Assembly (NCBI RefSeq): GCF_001444425.1 | Contig: NZ_CP013189.1 | Coordinates: 3,100,001-3,164,000, forward strand | Direction of reading: 5' to 3' | DNA: 64,000 bases | Source: Pseudohongiella spirulinae | Lineage (GTDB): Bacteria > Pseudomonadota > Gammaproteobacteria > Pseudomonadales > Pseudohongiellaceae | Notes under the pieces: model-generated | Seen by the model: only the letters and a program-made list of their open reading frames with translations | Told to the model about the DNA's origin: nothing | The model's database searches: none | Made by a program: the position numbers and the translations under genes | Shown here: one piece after another, positions 1 to 7,508 of the stretch | How positions within the stretch are numbered: position 1 is the first letter of the stretch | How the letters are laid out: the number at the start of each line of letters is the position of its first letter

Positions 1-60
1 TTACCCCCGGGCGGCGCCGTTAGCCTTAAGCAGGCAAGCGCAACCGCGTTTTCATCGAAA

Positions 61-717
61 TCACTCAAGCTCTATGTCGGTGGCATCAGAGCAGCTATAC
101 GCAGACCAGCCTGCACCACGACGTGGTTCATACTGACAGTGCGAGCGACGCTGACCTCCAAACTGTCGCGGTGCCACATTTTTTTCTGCCAAAACGAACG
201 ACCGCAACTGCTGGCCGTTGACACGCAGCTCATACTCACCCGCCTGCAGCCCATGAATATTCAAGGCAATGTCCAGCTCAAACGGCTCCATTGCCATGGT
301 GCAGGCCACGGACTCAGGATCGCGCAGCCAGGCATTGTCGCGGTAATAGACATACACATCGAGTGTATTGCCATGTCGCTGCTGCTCGATCCTGCCAACT
401 TCCGGGCAGCCGCTGTTGAAGGTCCCGGCCAGGTGAATGAACATCTGGCGGGGCAGACCGGTGGTTGAACTGGTCCAGACCTCATCGACATACTGTGCGT
501 CCAGCAAAACGCCCTCATGCAGGCGGGCGACTCGCCACAAACCGTCGCCAGCCGGTTCCAGCAGCACATCCTGAAAACGTCCGGGCTGCCCCTGCGCAAT
601 AGCCGATGGAATGACCAGTGTCTCCGTTTCTGCATCATATACCGGCTGCGCCTCTGCCCGGGCAAGGCCGGCAATGGCTAGCAGCAATGACGCCCCGAAA
701 AGTGTTCCATTTTTCAT
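61..717 (-). CDS. Secreted protein of unknown function
   Basis: I do not recognise this family. The product is about 218 residues with a clear signal peptide (hydrophobic LFGASLLLAIAGLARA, cleavage expected after residue 20), so it is probably periplasmic or secreted. Four cysteines remain in the mature part (two central, two near the C-terminus in HCQYEPRRG and YSCSD), compatible with two disulfides. The start at 717 is chosen because AAGGAG lies 8 bases upstream; an in-frame ATG at 744 lacks such a site and would put charged residues before the signal peptide. It stands alone, divergent from the ParB-like gene. Gene call fairly sure; function unknown. Confidence 0.7.
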   Translation of the reverse strand: MKNGTLFGASLLLAIAGLARAEAQPVYDAETETLVIPSAIAQGQPGRFQDVLLEPAGDGLWRVARLHEGVLLDAQYVDEVWTSSTTGLPRQMFIHLAGTFNSGCPEVGRIEQQRHGNTLDVYVYYRDNAWLRDPESVACTMAMEPFELDIALNIHGLQAGEYELRVNGQQLRSFVLAEKNVAPRQFGGQRRSHCQYEPRRGAGWSAYSCSDATDIELE

Positions 718-859
718 GATAAGGCTCCTTTTCACATCAGACATACTAATGTTGGTTTTACAAACTCCATGATTTCACATCAACCGCTGTGCTGTAATCA
801 AGCTGTCATGAATCTGTCGTATTTTATCCGTAGATGTTTTTGTTTCGGGAGCCATGATC

Positions 860-1855
860 ATGATCCGGTTGACAGCACTGCTCACGCTTGGCGTGATGGC
901 CACCATAAACTGCCTGCATGCCGATGAAATAGCGGAAGTATCTATCGACTTGCTGCACCCTACGCAGGCATTTATTGCCCATGATCAGGTTAATTATAAA
1001 CTCGGGCGCTATCGTATCGATCGTCAGAAACTGTTTGATGATCTTTGCGAAACCTGGGGTCAGGGCGATGACGCTATCATTAATGACAATTCCCGCAGCA
1101 CGGATCGAAGCAGTTTTCGTTGTACGTTATCAGATCAGACCGGGTTTCGGTTGCAGGATATGAAGACGGCTGTCCGGGGGCCTCAGGGGCGGCTGTATCT
1201 GACTGACGGCCATCACACATTCAGCACCTTTGCCGATTTTGAAGAAACCGGCCCCGGGCTTATTGTGCCCGTGGTGATAACACACGACCGGTCTGATCTG
1301 GACGAAGCGGCATTCTGGCAGTGGTTGCAGGACAACGATCTGACCTGGCTGTATGATGCCGACGGTCAGATGATTGCGACCGCTGACATCCCCGCGCGCC
1401 TGGGAAGGGATTCGCTGGCTGATGATGCTTACCGCGCGGCATTGTATTTTCTGCGCGAGCGAGTCTGGAACCGCCCGCAGCCAGCCATGCCATTTGCGGA
1501 ATTCTACTGGGCACAACATATCCGCAGCCATCCGCATCTGCAGCAACCAGACCTTCAATCCGCGCAGAGTTGGCTCCGCTGGCTGGAACGCATTACCGGG
1601 CACATGCTGGCGCTGCCGGCTGATACCGTAATCGGCCCGAATGGCGAAGGTCCTGATGCCATGGGGCGAATGTCGGCTGAAGAGGTCAGAGCCCTTGATT
1701 CACTGGTGTGCGACCACGGCGAGCCCGGACGACTGGCGCTGGCCCTGGCTGCCCGCGGCATCCCTGCCACCTGTCATGCCCTCGGGCAACATGCCGAACA
1801 CAGCATCGTGTTGTCTGCACCGGACAACGATGTCACCGGACTGAGCTGGCATTGA
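860..1855 (+). CDS. ParB-like (ParBc_2-type) exported protein
   Basis: The roughly 331-residue product starts with a signal peptide (IRLTALLTLGVMATINCLHA). Around residue 118 it carries DGHHTFSTFADF, the hallmark of the ParB/sulfiredoxin-like fold grouped as putative ParB-like nuclease (PF08857 type). Known members are exported or periplasmic and are not chromosome-partitioning proteins; their biochemical role is poorly defined. I see no helix-turn-helix of a true ParB. The ATG at 860 is preferred over 854 because GGGAG at 847-851 is 8 bases upstream of it and only 2 from 854. It is a single gene facing the next one tail to tail with 39 bases between. Family assignment fairly sure, function unknown. 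Confidence 0.7.
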   Translation: MIRLTALLTLGVMATINCLHADEIAEVSIDLLHPTQAFIAHDQVNYKLGRYRIDRQKLFDDLCETWGQGDDAIINDNSRSTDRSSFRCTLSDQTGFRLQDMKTAVRGPQGRLYLTDGHHTFSTFADFEETGPGLIVPVVITHDRSDLDEAAFWQWLQDNDLTWLYDADGQMIATADIPARLGRDSLADDAYRAALYFLRERVWNRPQPAMPFAEFYWAQHIRSHPHLQQPDLQSAQSWLRWLERITGHMLALPADTVIGPNGEGPDAMGRMSAEEVRALDSLVCDHGEPGRLALALAARGIPATCHALGQHAEHSIVLSAPDNDVTGLSWH

Positions 1856-1894
1856 GCAGCTTGTCCGTGGTGCGGCGACACACAAATACCAGGC

Positions 1895-2866
1895 CTATTC
1901 GGCTTCCTGTTCGGCCACCCGGGCACCAGCCAGAATGCCGGGCAGGGCGTAATTGCCTTCGTGGCAGGCATACTCGTATATGGGCCCCGGCACCGATCGC
2001 ATAGGCAATTCCCCGCGCCACACTTGCGTGTAGACTGCCGGATCGTCCACCTCAAACTGATACAGAATGGTATCTTCATCCATACGCGTAAAACGTTCAG
2101 TGACTTTGGCATCCGACGATACCCAGAAGTAATGACGCAGGGATCCGCGTGGTGCTTCCAGCGGATGGAAATTGGTTGACTCCACCACCAGAGTATTGCC
2201 TTCGTAACGCCCAACGCTGTCACCCAGCCATTTCGGCAAGCCACGTGGATCATGCGATGTATTCAGGCGAATGATGCGTGCATCATGATTCATTTCAGCC
2301 AGAATCATCACATAATCCTCCGTCTGCACAATCTGGCTGTGATTGTTGTACAGAACCGGCATCATGGGCGGCCCACCGGACGAACCAAAGCCAACCAGAC
2401 AGCGCTCGGCTGCACCGCGGGTTTCCGGCCCATCAAATGCCCCGGCACCTTCCGGACGGGTTCTCAGGGTCGAGCGGATACCTTCGCGCCAGGGCAGACG
2501 ACCGTTTTCCGGATCGACAATGATGGAAGTCCGATACATACCATCAATCATCGCCATTTGCTCACCGGGATCCATCCAGAACGCATCATAACCGCCCACG
2601 TCGTCGTCGCCACGACCGCTGCGATTATTGCGCAAGTTATCCAGATAACGCTCCCCGTCGGTACCTATGGTGGCGACCTCTTCCGCGGTCAGGGCGGCGC
2701 GACCCTCAAATTGTGGACCGCGTTCCAGATTTGTCACGGTGGCTATATTCCAGACACCCTGCAGATCCGGGTAGCCATGTTCTGTCAGCGGCGGTGTCCA
2801 GCTTTGAGCCTGGCTCAGGCTGCTGAATGCAGCAGCGGCGATTAACAACGACAAGGATCGATACAT
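1895..2866 (-). CDS. Conserved secreted protein (PDLQGVW family)
   Basis: The 323-residue product has a signal peptide (YRSLSLLIAAAAFSSLSQAQ). It then shows segments seen in a large uncharacterised family of marine gammaproteobacteria and acidobacteria: PDLQGVWNIATVT near the mature N-terminus, a central YNNHSQIVQT and NHDARIIRL, GRYEGNTLVVESTNF, and a C-terminal YEYACHEGNYALPGILAGAR. I know of no assigned function. The start at 2866 has GGAG about 10 bases upstream; longer in-frame starts would add residues ahead of the signal peptide. It follows the acid phosphatase gene on the same strand with 53 bases between, so cotranscription is possible but not shown. Confidence 0.72.
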   Translation of the reverse strand: MYRSLSLLIAAAAFSSLSQAQSWTPPLTEHGYPDLQGVWNIATVTNLERGPQFEGRAALTAEEVATIGTDGERYLDNLRNNRSGRGDDDVGGYDAFWMDPGEQMAMIDGMYRTSIIVDPENGRLPWREGIRSTLRTRPEGAGAFDGPETRGAAERCLVGFGSSGGPPMMPVLYNNHSQIVQTEDYVMILAEMNHDARIIRLNTSHDPRGLPKWLGDSVGRYEGNTLVVESTNFHPLEAPRGSLRHYFWVSSDAKVTERFTRMDEDTILYQFEVDDPAVYTQVWRGELPMRSVPGPIYEYACHEGNYALPGILAGARVAEQEAE

Positions 2867-2919
2867 GATTTTATGCTCCGTCGGGTCACTCATCTTGAAT
2901 TATTCCGTGATTAAGCATA

Positions 2920-3753
2920 TCAACGCGGCACCACAATGACCAATGCTGCCGCTTCCTCTTCGCAGTTGCGGTTAGCAGGCATGCCGCGGCCGCTGAAAGC
3001 GGCTATCTCGCGCGCCGCTTGCTGCATATCATTTGTGAAGTCGGGGTTAGACTGCAACACAGCCACAGTGGCTGCCGCTACAATCTGACCTTGAATAACA
3101 TCCATAGGCCAGTGCACGTTGCAGACCATGCGGCTGTCGCCAAAAGCCAACCCTCGCTTGAATATCTCCTCACTTCGTTCAGGCGCCAATTCACTCAGTA
3201 TCAACGCCCACGCCCAGCCAATGGCTGTATGGCCGGAAGGGTAGGAACCATCTGTTGAGAGGGTTTCTTCCTGACCCGCCGCGCAGATCGGCTCGCCATT
3301 TGTGACAAATGGACGGGTACGCTGGTAGTGGTCTTTGGCGCTGTAGGTGGCCAGACCGGCATCGGGTAATGTACGGCGCAGCAACTGATAGAGATAAGGC
3401 GTGTCCTGCTGGTTGATCGGCATATCCAGCGCACAAGAGAATGTGCCGGCCGCTGACGGGAAACTCAGATCATTATCGAGCACGGCCAGAGCCCAGCGTG
3501 GGGTGTCACGCAACCCCAAAAGCCGCTGGTTGACGGATTGCTCCCATGCAAAGGCTGCCGAATCGGCCTCCGGCACCGGCGGAATAATACCCAGCGCATT
3601 GGGCAGCTCTGACTGAGCCAGGTAACCACGCAAGATCCCCGGCCGGATTTCCTCAACCGGGGCTGGCTGCGCCTGCAACCCTGGCATCAGGGTTACTCCC
3701 AACAGGACAAACAGGCCAAGTCTTGAAGCGAGTCGATTATTATTACTATTCAT
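2920..3753 (-). CDS. Class A non-specific acid phosphatase (PAP2 family)
   Basis: This periplasmic PAP2-superfamily phosphatase hydrolyses phosphomonoesters through a phospho-histidine intermediate. The three signature blocks are present in order: KDHYQRTRPF (about residues 140-149), YPSGHTAIG (171-179) and GDSRMVCNVHWPMD (205-218), matching K-x6-RP, PSGH and SR-x5-H-x3-D. A signal peptide precedes them (LGLFVLLGVTLMPGLQAQ). The length of about 277 residues is typical of the class A (PhoN/PhoC) group. The ATG at 3753 shares one base with the stop of the YedK-like gene (TGATG), indicating translational coupling. It could also act as a lipid phosphatase, but the secreted form without membrane helices favours class A. 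Confidence 0.85.
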   Translation of the reverse strand: MNSNNNRLASRLGLFVLLGVTLMPGLQAQPAPVEEIRPGILRGYLAQSELPNALGIIPPVPEADSAAFAWEQSVNQRLLGLRDTPRWALAVLDNDLSFPSAAGTFSCALDMPINQQDTPYLYQLLRRTLPDAGLATYSAKDHYQRTRPFVTNGEPICAAGQEETLSTDGSYPSGHTAIGWAWALILSELAPERSEEIFKRGLAFGDSRMVCNVHWPMDVIQGQIVAAATVAVLQSNPDFTNDMQQAAREIAAFSGRGMPANRNCEEEAAALVIVVPR

Positions 3754-4451
3754 CACTTTTTCTCTGCAGTGTTGTGTATCGATAACAATCGATCCGGCCC
3801 AACCGGATTCCAGCGCGAGACTTTGCCGATTGGCGTGACCAGAAGCGTATCCGTTAAACCGGCCTGGAGCAATCTGCTGAATGTCTCAGTTTCCGTCACT
3901 TTCGGGTCCAGCCAAAGATCCAGTGTGGGCGTATCACTCGCCAGCATCAAGGGTATGGATTTTGGGTGAATTGCCAGCCATTGTTCGTCTGGCGGAGGCG
4001 GCAAGGTAATAATACTGGCGGAAAGCACCGTTTCGCCGGTTTCTTTGTTAAGCCACTCTTTGTACAAACCACCAAAGGCAATTGCCGAATCCGGCAGCGC
4101 AATGCGGTGGTAAGTCTTGCCATCTCCCAGGCCTTCGATAAACGCAGACGCCGGGATTATGCAGCGCGACTGCCGGAACAGCTCATAGCCAAATGATTTC
4201 GGGTCATTGAGTTTGTCAGCACGGGAGTTAAAACTGGTGTACCGCGACGGCTTGAGTGTTGCCGGATCCAGAATGAGCCACCAGATGGCATCGCTCACCA
4301 GGCGCTGCTCACCAACCTGTCTGACAATACTGATCAGTGAGGCTGGCGATATGTCGGGGGCGAACCTGAAACCCGGAGCCAACTCTACGCCCAGGCTGCT
4401 AAGCAATGCCCGGACCTGAAGGCTGTCGATGACGTTAAAGCGTCCGCACAT
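3753..4451 (-). CDS. SOS response-associated peptidase family protein (YedK/HMCES-like)
   Basis: SRAP proteins form a thiazolidine link to abasic sites in single-stranded DNA through Cys2. The start at 4451 (GAGGAAAACC just upstream) gives MCGRF, leaving Cys2 as the N-terminus after Met removal, which the chemistry requires. The other key residues are visible: Asn75 in SFNSRAD, Glu106 in PASAFIEG and His162 in AIHPKSIP. The surrounding motifs differ from the usual FYEW and HDRMP forms, so this is a divergent member. It overlaps the TetR gene by 17 bases and is coupled to the phosphatase, so all three are probably one transcript. Family sure; abasic-site activity is inferred. Confidence 0.83.
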   Translation of the reverse strand: MCGRFNVIDSLQVRALLSSLGVELAPGFRFAPDISPASLISIVRQVGEQRLVSDAIWWLILDPATLKPSRYTSFNSRADKLNDPKSFGYELFRQSRCIIPASAFIEGLGDGKTYHRIALPDSAIAFGGLYKEWLNKETGETVLSASIITLPPPPDEQWLAIHPKSIPLMLASDTPTLDLWLDPKVTETETFSRLLQAGLTDTLLVTPIGKVSRWNPVGPDRLLSIHNTAEKK

Positions 4452-4938
4452 GGTTTTCCTCCACACCTAAGAGGCTCAGCATAAGTCTGCCTTCCAGGTG
4501 CGCGAACAGATCTGCCGCTTCACTTCGCTGGGATGCAGGCAAATGCTCCTCGATCCATTTTATGAAAACTCCGGCAATGTTGTGCGTAATAAGCCGAAAC
4601 GGTGGCACCTCACGCACGGCCAGACCAACCAGCTCGAACCATAAAGCAATGACCGGTCGCCACGCTGGCTGATGGCATTTTATGGTCAAGGCTCCCAGCA
4701 ACTGATCTGCAGGTAGCTGCTGATTACCTAATTCAGCATCCAGCTGATCTGAGAGCCCCTGCACAATCAGATCCATAGAGTGTCTGAGCAGGGTCTCTTT
4801 GCTGCCAAAGTAATAAATCAGCATCCGGTCACTGGTACCGGCCGCTTTAGCCAGAGCCCGAATCCCTTGCCCGGTTACACCATGAACGAGCAAGTGACTG
4901 GCGACAGCTCCCGCCAACTGGTCTTTTTTGTCAGTCAT
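4435..4938 (-). CDS. TetR/AcrR family transcriptional regulator
   Basis: The roughly 167-residue protein has an N-terminal TetR helix-turn-helix: GQGIRALAKAAGTSDRMLI followed by YYFGSKETLLRHS at about residues 24-55. Its ligand-binding half is unassigned. The ATG at 4938 is chosen because an upstream in-frame ATG at 4974 would place an operator-like palindrome inside the coding sequence; neither has a strong ribosome site. Two palindromes TGTAGC-N4-GCTACA lie at 4950-4965 and 4980-4995, between this gene and the divergent DUF2834 gene, so it very probably represses both its own operon (with the YedK-like and phosphatase genes) and the divergent gene. The ligand is unknown. Confidence 0.85.
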   Translation of the reverse strand: MTDKKDQLAGAVASHLLVHGVTGQGIRALAKAAGTSDRMLIYYFGSKETLLRHSMDLIVQGLSDQLDAELGNQQLPADQLLGALTIKCHQPAWRPVIALWFELVGLAVREVPPFRLITHNIAGVFIKWIEEHLPASQRSEAADLFAHLEGRLMLSLLGVEENHVRTL

Positions 4939-4949
4939 ACGCAAAAGGA

Positions 4950-4965
4950 TGTAGCACTCGCTACA
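4950..4965. promoter_or_regulatory. Operator-like palindrome 1 (TetR site)
   Basis: TGTAGCACTCGCTACA is an interrupted palindrome with perfect 6-base arms (TGTAGC/GCTACA) and a 4-base centre. It lies 11 bases upstream of the TetR start. Together with the second copy 30 bases away it forms the expected binding architecture for an autoregulating TetR protein. Binding is inferred from position and symmetry. Confidence 0.65.
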
Positions 4966-4979
4966 TTTTTCCATTAAGC

Positions 4980-4995
4980 TGTAGCATCCGCTACA
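4980..4995. promoter_or_regulatory. Operator-like palindrome 2 (TetR site)
   Basis: TGTAGCATCCGCTACA has the same arms as the copy at 4950 and differs only in the centre. Centre-to-centre distance is 30 bases, close to three helical turns, so two dimers would sit on the same face of the DNA. It ends immediately before the GGAG ribosome site of the gene at 5007, so occupancy should block that gene's transcription. Confidence 0.65.
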
Positions 4996-5006
4996 GGAGA
5001 ATTGTC

Positions 5007-5306
5007 ATGAACGTCTACCGTATCGTATCACTGATTTGTTTTATTCCGCTGATTGTTGTCACAGGCATCGCGCTGGCAGATGTGGGACTGATCGGCATAT
5101 TCCGCCTGTTATTGGACAGCTCCGCTGGCTGGCAAGTCTTTGTCGACCTGGCATCCGCACTGATATTAACGCTGATGTTTCTGCGGGACGACGCGCGCAG
5201 AAGGAACATCCGCTTCTGGCCCTGGGTTCTGGCAACGCTTATGACTGGTTCAATTGCACCTTTACTGTACCTGATAATCTACGGCTACCAGTCAAAAAAC
5301 GAGTGA
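5007..5306 (+). CDS. DUF2834-like small membrane protein
   Basis: The 99-residue product has three predicted membrane segments (residues about 5-25, 43-60 and 70-92). The pattern resembles DUF2834 proteins: an aromatic AGWQVFVDLASALIL segment, a basic DDARRRNIRFWPWV loop and a final GSIAPLLYLIIYG helix. Function of that family is unknown. GGAG at 4996-4999 is 7 bases before the ATG. It is divergent from the TetR regulator and directly downstream of its presumed operators, so it is a likely target of that repressor, perhaps a stress- or ligand-responsive inner-membrane protein. Confidence 0.75.
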   Translation: MNVYRIVSLICFIPLIVVTGIALADVGLIGIFRLLLDSSAGWQVFVDLASALILTLMFLRDDARRRNIRFWPWVLATLMTGSIAPLLYLIIYGYQSKNE

Positions 5307-5381
5307 CAGCCCGGCGCCTGCGGGTCTTCAAACAGCTGCTATACTGACGCCTGTTTGTATTCTGATGCGTGAGGCATACTG

Positions 5382-5447
5382 ATGCAAAACTATCTGACAG
5401 CGATGCTGCCCGACGAATATGGGGAGGTTTCAGTTGCCGGTGACTGA
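5382..5447 (+). CDS. Possible 21-residue small ORF
   Basis: A short reading frame begins MQNYLTAMLP and ends SVAGD. GAGG lies 7 bases before its ATG, which is the main reason to note it. It sits in the 151-base gap between the DUF2834 gene and the convergent serine hydrolase gene and ends 10 bases from the latter's stop codon. It could be a real small protein, the 5' remnant of a lost gene, or chance. No family is recognised. Confidence 0.22.
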   Translation: MQNYLTAMLPDEYGEVSVAGD

Positions 5448-5457
5448 CCGGGATCTC

Positions 5458-6339
5458 TCAGCGGCCCAGGTGCCGGTAGATGGTGCTGGTTATTTCTGCT
5501 ACCAGGGGATTCAGCAATGCCTGAGAAGCATCAAAGTCGCTGCCTTTCAGGTTCTCGGTGAATATCGCGACAGCCAATGTGCTGTCCGGCAACATAATGA
5601 AGCCAATATCATGTGACACCGGACCATTCTCACCGGTCTTGTGAGCCACTTTCACGCCATCTGGCACCCCGGCTGCGATTTTTGTTCGCACGGTCTGAGC
5701 TGACAACCACCTCATAATCTGATCGCGTGAGTCATCGCTCAGCAAGGTGCCGCTATAGATCGCTGTGAGCAGCGCCAGCGCATCAGGCGCATTGATATAA
5801 TTATCTTTGGCGGGCGGCTCAGGCGCTTCAAACATCTTGCGACCAAAGTGCATCAGCTCCAGCCCCAGCTGCGCAGCCAGCCCTGCCATGGCCGGGTAAC
5901 CCACTACATCAACCAGTACGTTGGTCGCGGTATTATCACTGATAGTGACAGTCAATTCGGCAAGTCGACCCAGCGTCACGTCCTGAGGCTGCGCTTCCTC
6001 CTGCAACACCCCGTATCCACCCACCACATCTGCCGGCGAGACTGTGGTTGTCTGCTGCAAAGTGAGCAGGCCGGCATCCACCTGTTGCATCAGAGACGCA
6101 ACCAGCAGCATTTTGATGGTTGATGCCGGAGCATACGACAGAGCATCTCCCATCAACAGCGTTGCACCAGCAGAGCCGCCTTCCAGTGCGCTGACGCCGA
6201 CCGACACCCGGATACCCTGATCCCCGGCTTGCTGCAGGGTTTCGCGCAGCTCCGCCTGCAGCGAATTAAAGTCTGCCGATGCCGGTGCAATCCAGCAGGC
6301 AGCGAGAAGTACCGCCATCCATTTCCGAAAGCAAGCCAT
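5458..6339 (-). CDS. Class A beta-lactamase-fold serine hydrolase
   Basis: The 293-residue secreted protein carries the class A catalytic set: STIK at residues 73-76, SDN at 134-136 and KTG at 234-236, after a signal peptide (MAVLLAACWIAPASA). An omega-loop glutamate is plausible at residue 171 (MFEAPEP), but the E-x3-N pattern of true class A enzymes is missing, since proline occupies the Asn170 position. It could be a real beta-lactamase, a weak one, or a periplasmic hydrolase of the same fold. It is transcribed alone, convergent with the DUF2834 side and divergent from the ADP-ribosylglycohydrolase gene. Fold sure; resistance role unproven. Confidence 0.8.
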   Translation of the reverse strand: MACFRKWMAVLLAACWIAPASADFNSLQAELRETLQQAGDQGIRVSVGVSALEGGSAGATLLMGDALSYAPASTIKMLLVASLMQQVDAGLLTLQQTTTVSPADVVGGYGVLQEEAQPQDVTLGRLAELTVTISDNTATNVLVDVVGYPAMAGLAAQLGLELMHFGRKMFEAPEPPAKDNYINAPDALALLTAIYSGTLLSDDSRDQIMRWLSAQTVRTKIAAGVPDGVKVAHKTGENGPVSHDIGFIMLPDSTLAVAIFTENLKGSDFDASQALLNPLVAEITSTIYRHLGR

Positions 6340-6407
6340 CAGAAATACTCCTGTTCAGGTGATCCAAAACATCAGGACCAGCGTTTTTTTTACTGAGGTG
6401 AACAAAC

Positions 6408-7508
6408 TTGCATACACTATCCTACCAGCGTAGCGCAGCCGCGCTAAGAACTTTGTTCGTGGCCGACGCACTTGCCATGCCAGTTCACTGGTATTACAGC
6501 GTCGCGGATATATTCCGGGCTTTCCCGGGGGGCATACAGCGCCTGGAGGCCGCGCCTGCCAGACACCCTTCGTCAATCATGTCCCTGCACTCGACAGCTG
6601 GTGGGGGCCGGCATCATGGGAAACCGGCACCTTCCAGGCAGGAAGTTGTCGGGACACTAATCCTGAAGGGCCGCCATGAATTTTGGAACCAGAGAAGTAT
6701 TCATTACCATCAGGGCATGCAGGCCGGCGAGAACACTCTGAATGCGCATTGCGCTCGCGTGCTGATGCGCTGCCTGGCCGCAAACGGCGGCGAATACAAA
6801 CCGCAAGCTTTTCTGCAGGACTATATTGCGTTCATGACTGCCGATCCGCCACAACATAATGACACCTATGCAGAATCCTATCATCGTGGTTTTTTCGCCA
6901 ACCTGCAGCGTGGGTTGCCACCTGAACGGTGCGCCGCAATAACGCATGATACGCCGTCTATTGGCGGACTGGTCACAATCGCGCCGTTAGTTCTGAGCCA
7001 ACGTATTGGCGGCATCGGGCTGGATACCGTCAGGTCGAATGTCCAGACCCATCTGAGCCTGACCCATCCTGACGCGCTGCTGGCGCAGCTTTGTGACGCC
7101 TATGTGGTTCTGATTGATCAGCTATTATCTCGCGATTTAAACACACACCCTCAGGAGATAATCGCTGACATTGCAAGCGCCAGCATCGGTCTGAATCTAC
7201 CAAGGTTGATCGCCAGCCAGCCGGATGACCGGGAAGTCATCGGCCGCCGGTTCTCCAGCGCCTGTTACATTGATGGCGCCTGGCCTGGTGTTTTATACCT
7301 GCTGTATAAATACTATGACAAGGCCGGTCAGGCATTGCTGGCCAACACCAATCTGGGCGGGGACAATGTGCACAGAGGAGCAGTACTGGGCGCGCTGCTG
7401 GGCCTAATCGGCGGACAGACGATTGAGGCGTGGTACACGCAACTGCATGACCACGCCGCTATCGACTCAGAGATTCAGAGACTGCTTACTGAGCCGTCGC
7501 CGCACTGA
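6408..7508 (+). CDS. ADP-ribosylglycohydrolase family protein
   Basis: Members of this all-helical, metal-dependent family (PF03747) remove ADP-ribose from proteins or small molecules. Visible signatures are FVADALAMPVHWYY near residues 18-30, SIGGLVTIAPLVLS in the middle and the C-terminal TNLGGDNVHRGAVLGALLG (GGD at about 317-319), the counterpart of the metal-binding LNxGGD motif. The start is a TTG at 6408 with GAGGTG 7 bases upstream. The usual GGDTDT is GGDNVHR here, so substrate choice may differ from DraG. No ADP-ribosyltransferase gene is adjacent. Its last 23 bases overlap the 3' end of the convergent peptidase gene. Confidence 0.85.
   Translation: MHTLSYQRSAAALRTLFVADALAMPVHWYYSVADIFRAFPGGIQRLEAAPARHPSSIMSLHSTAGGGRHHGKPAPSRQEVVGTLILKGRHEFWNQRSIHYHQGMQAGENTLNAHCARVLMRCLAANGGEYKPQAFLQDYIAFMTADPPQHNDTYAESYHRGFFANLQRGLPPERCAAITHDTPSIGGLVTIAPLVLSQRIGGIGLDTVRSNVQTHLSLTHPDALLAQLCDAYVVLIDQLLSRDLNTHPQEIIADIASASIGLNLPRLIASQPDDREVIGRRFSSACYIDGAWPGVLYLLYKYYDKAGQALLANTNLGGDNVHRGAVLGALLGLIGGQTIEAWYTQLHDHAAIDSEIQRLLTEPSPH

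Noticed and set aside
1-60. Coding sequence at the left edge
   Set aside because: The minus-strand frame from the ATG at 54 stops after nine codons and nothing else is supported.
860-1855. Chromosome or plasmid partitioning ParB
   Set aside because: The protein is exported, has no helix-turn-helix and no parA or parS is nearby.
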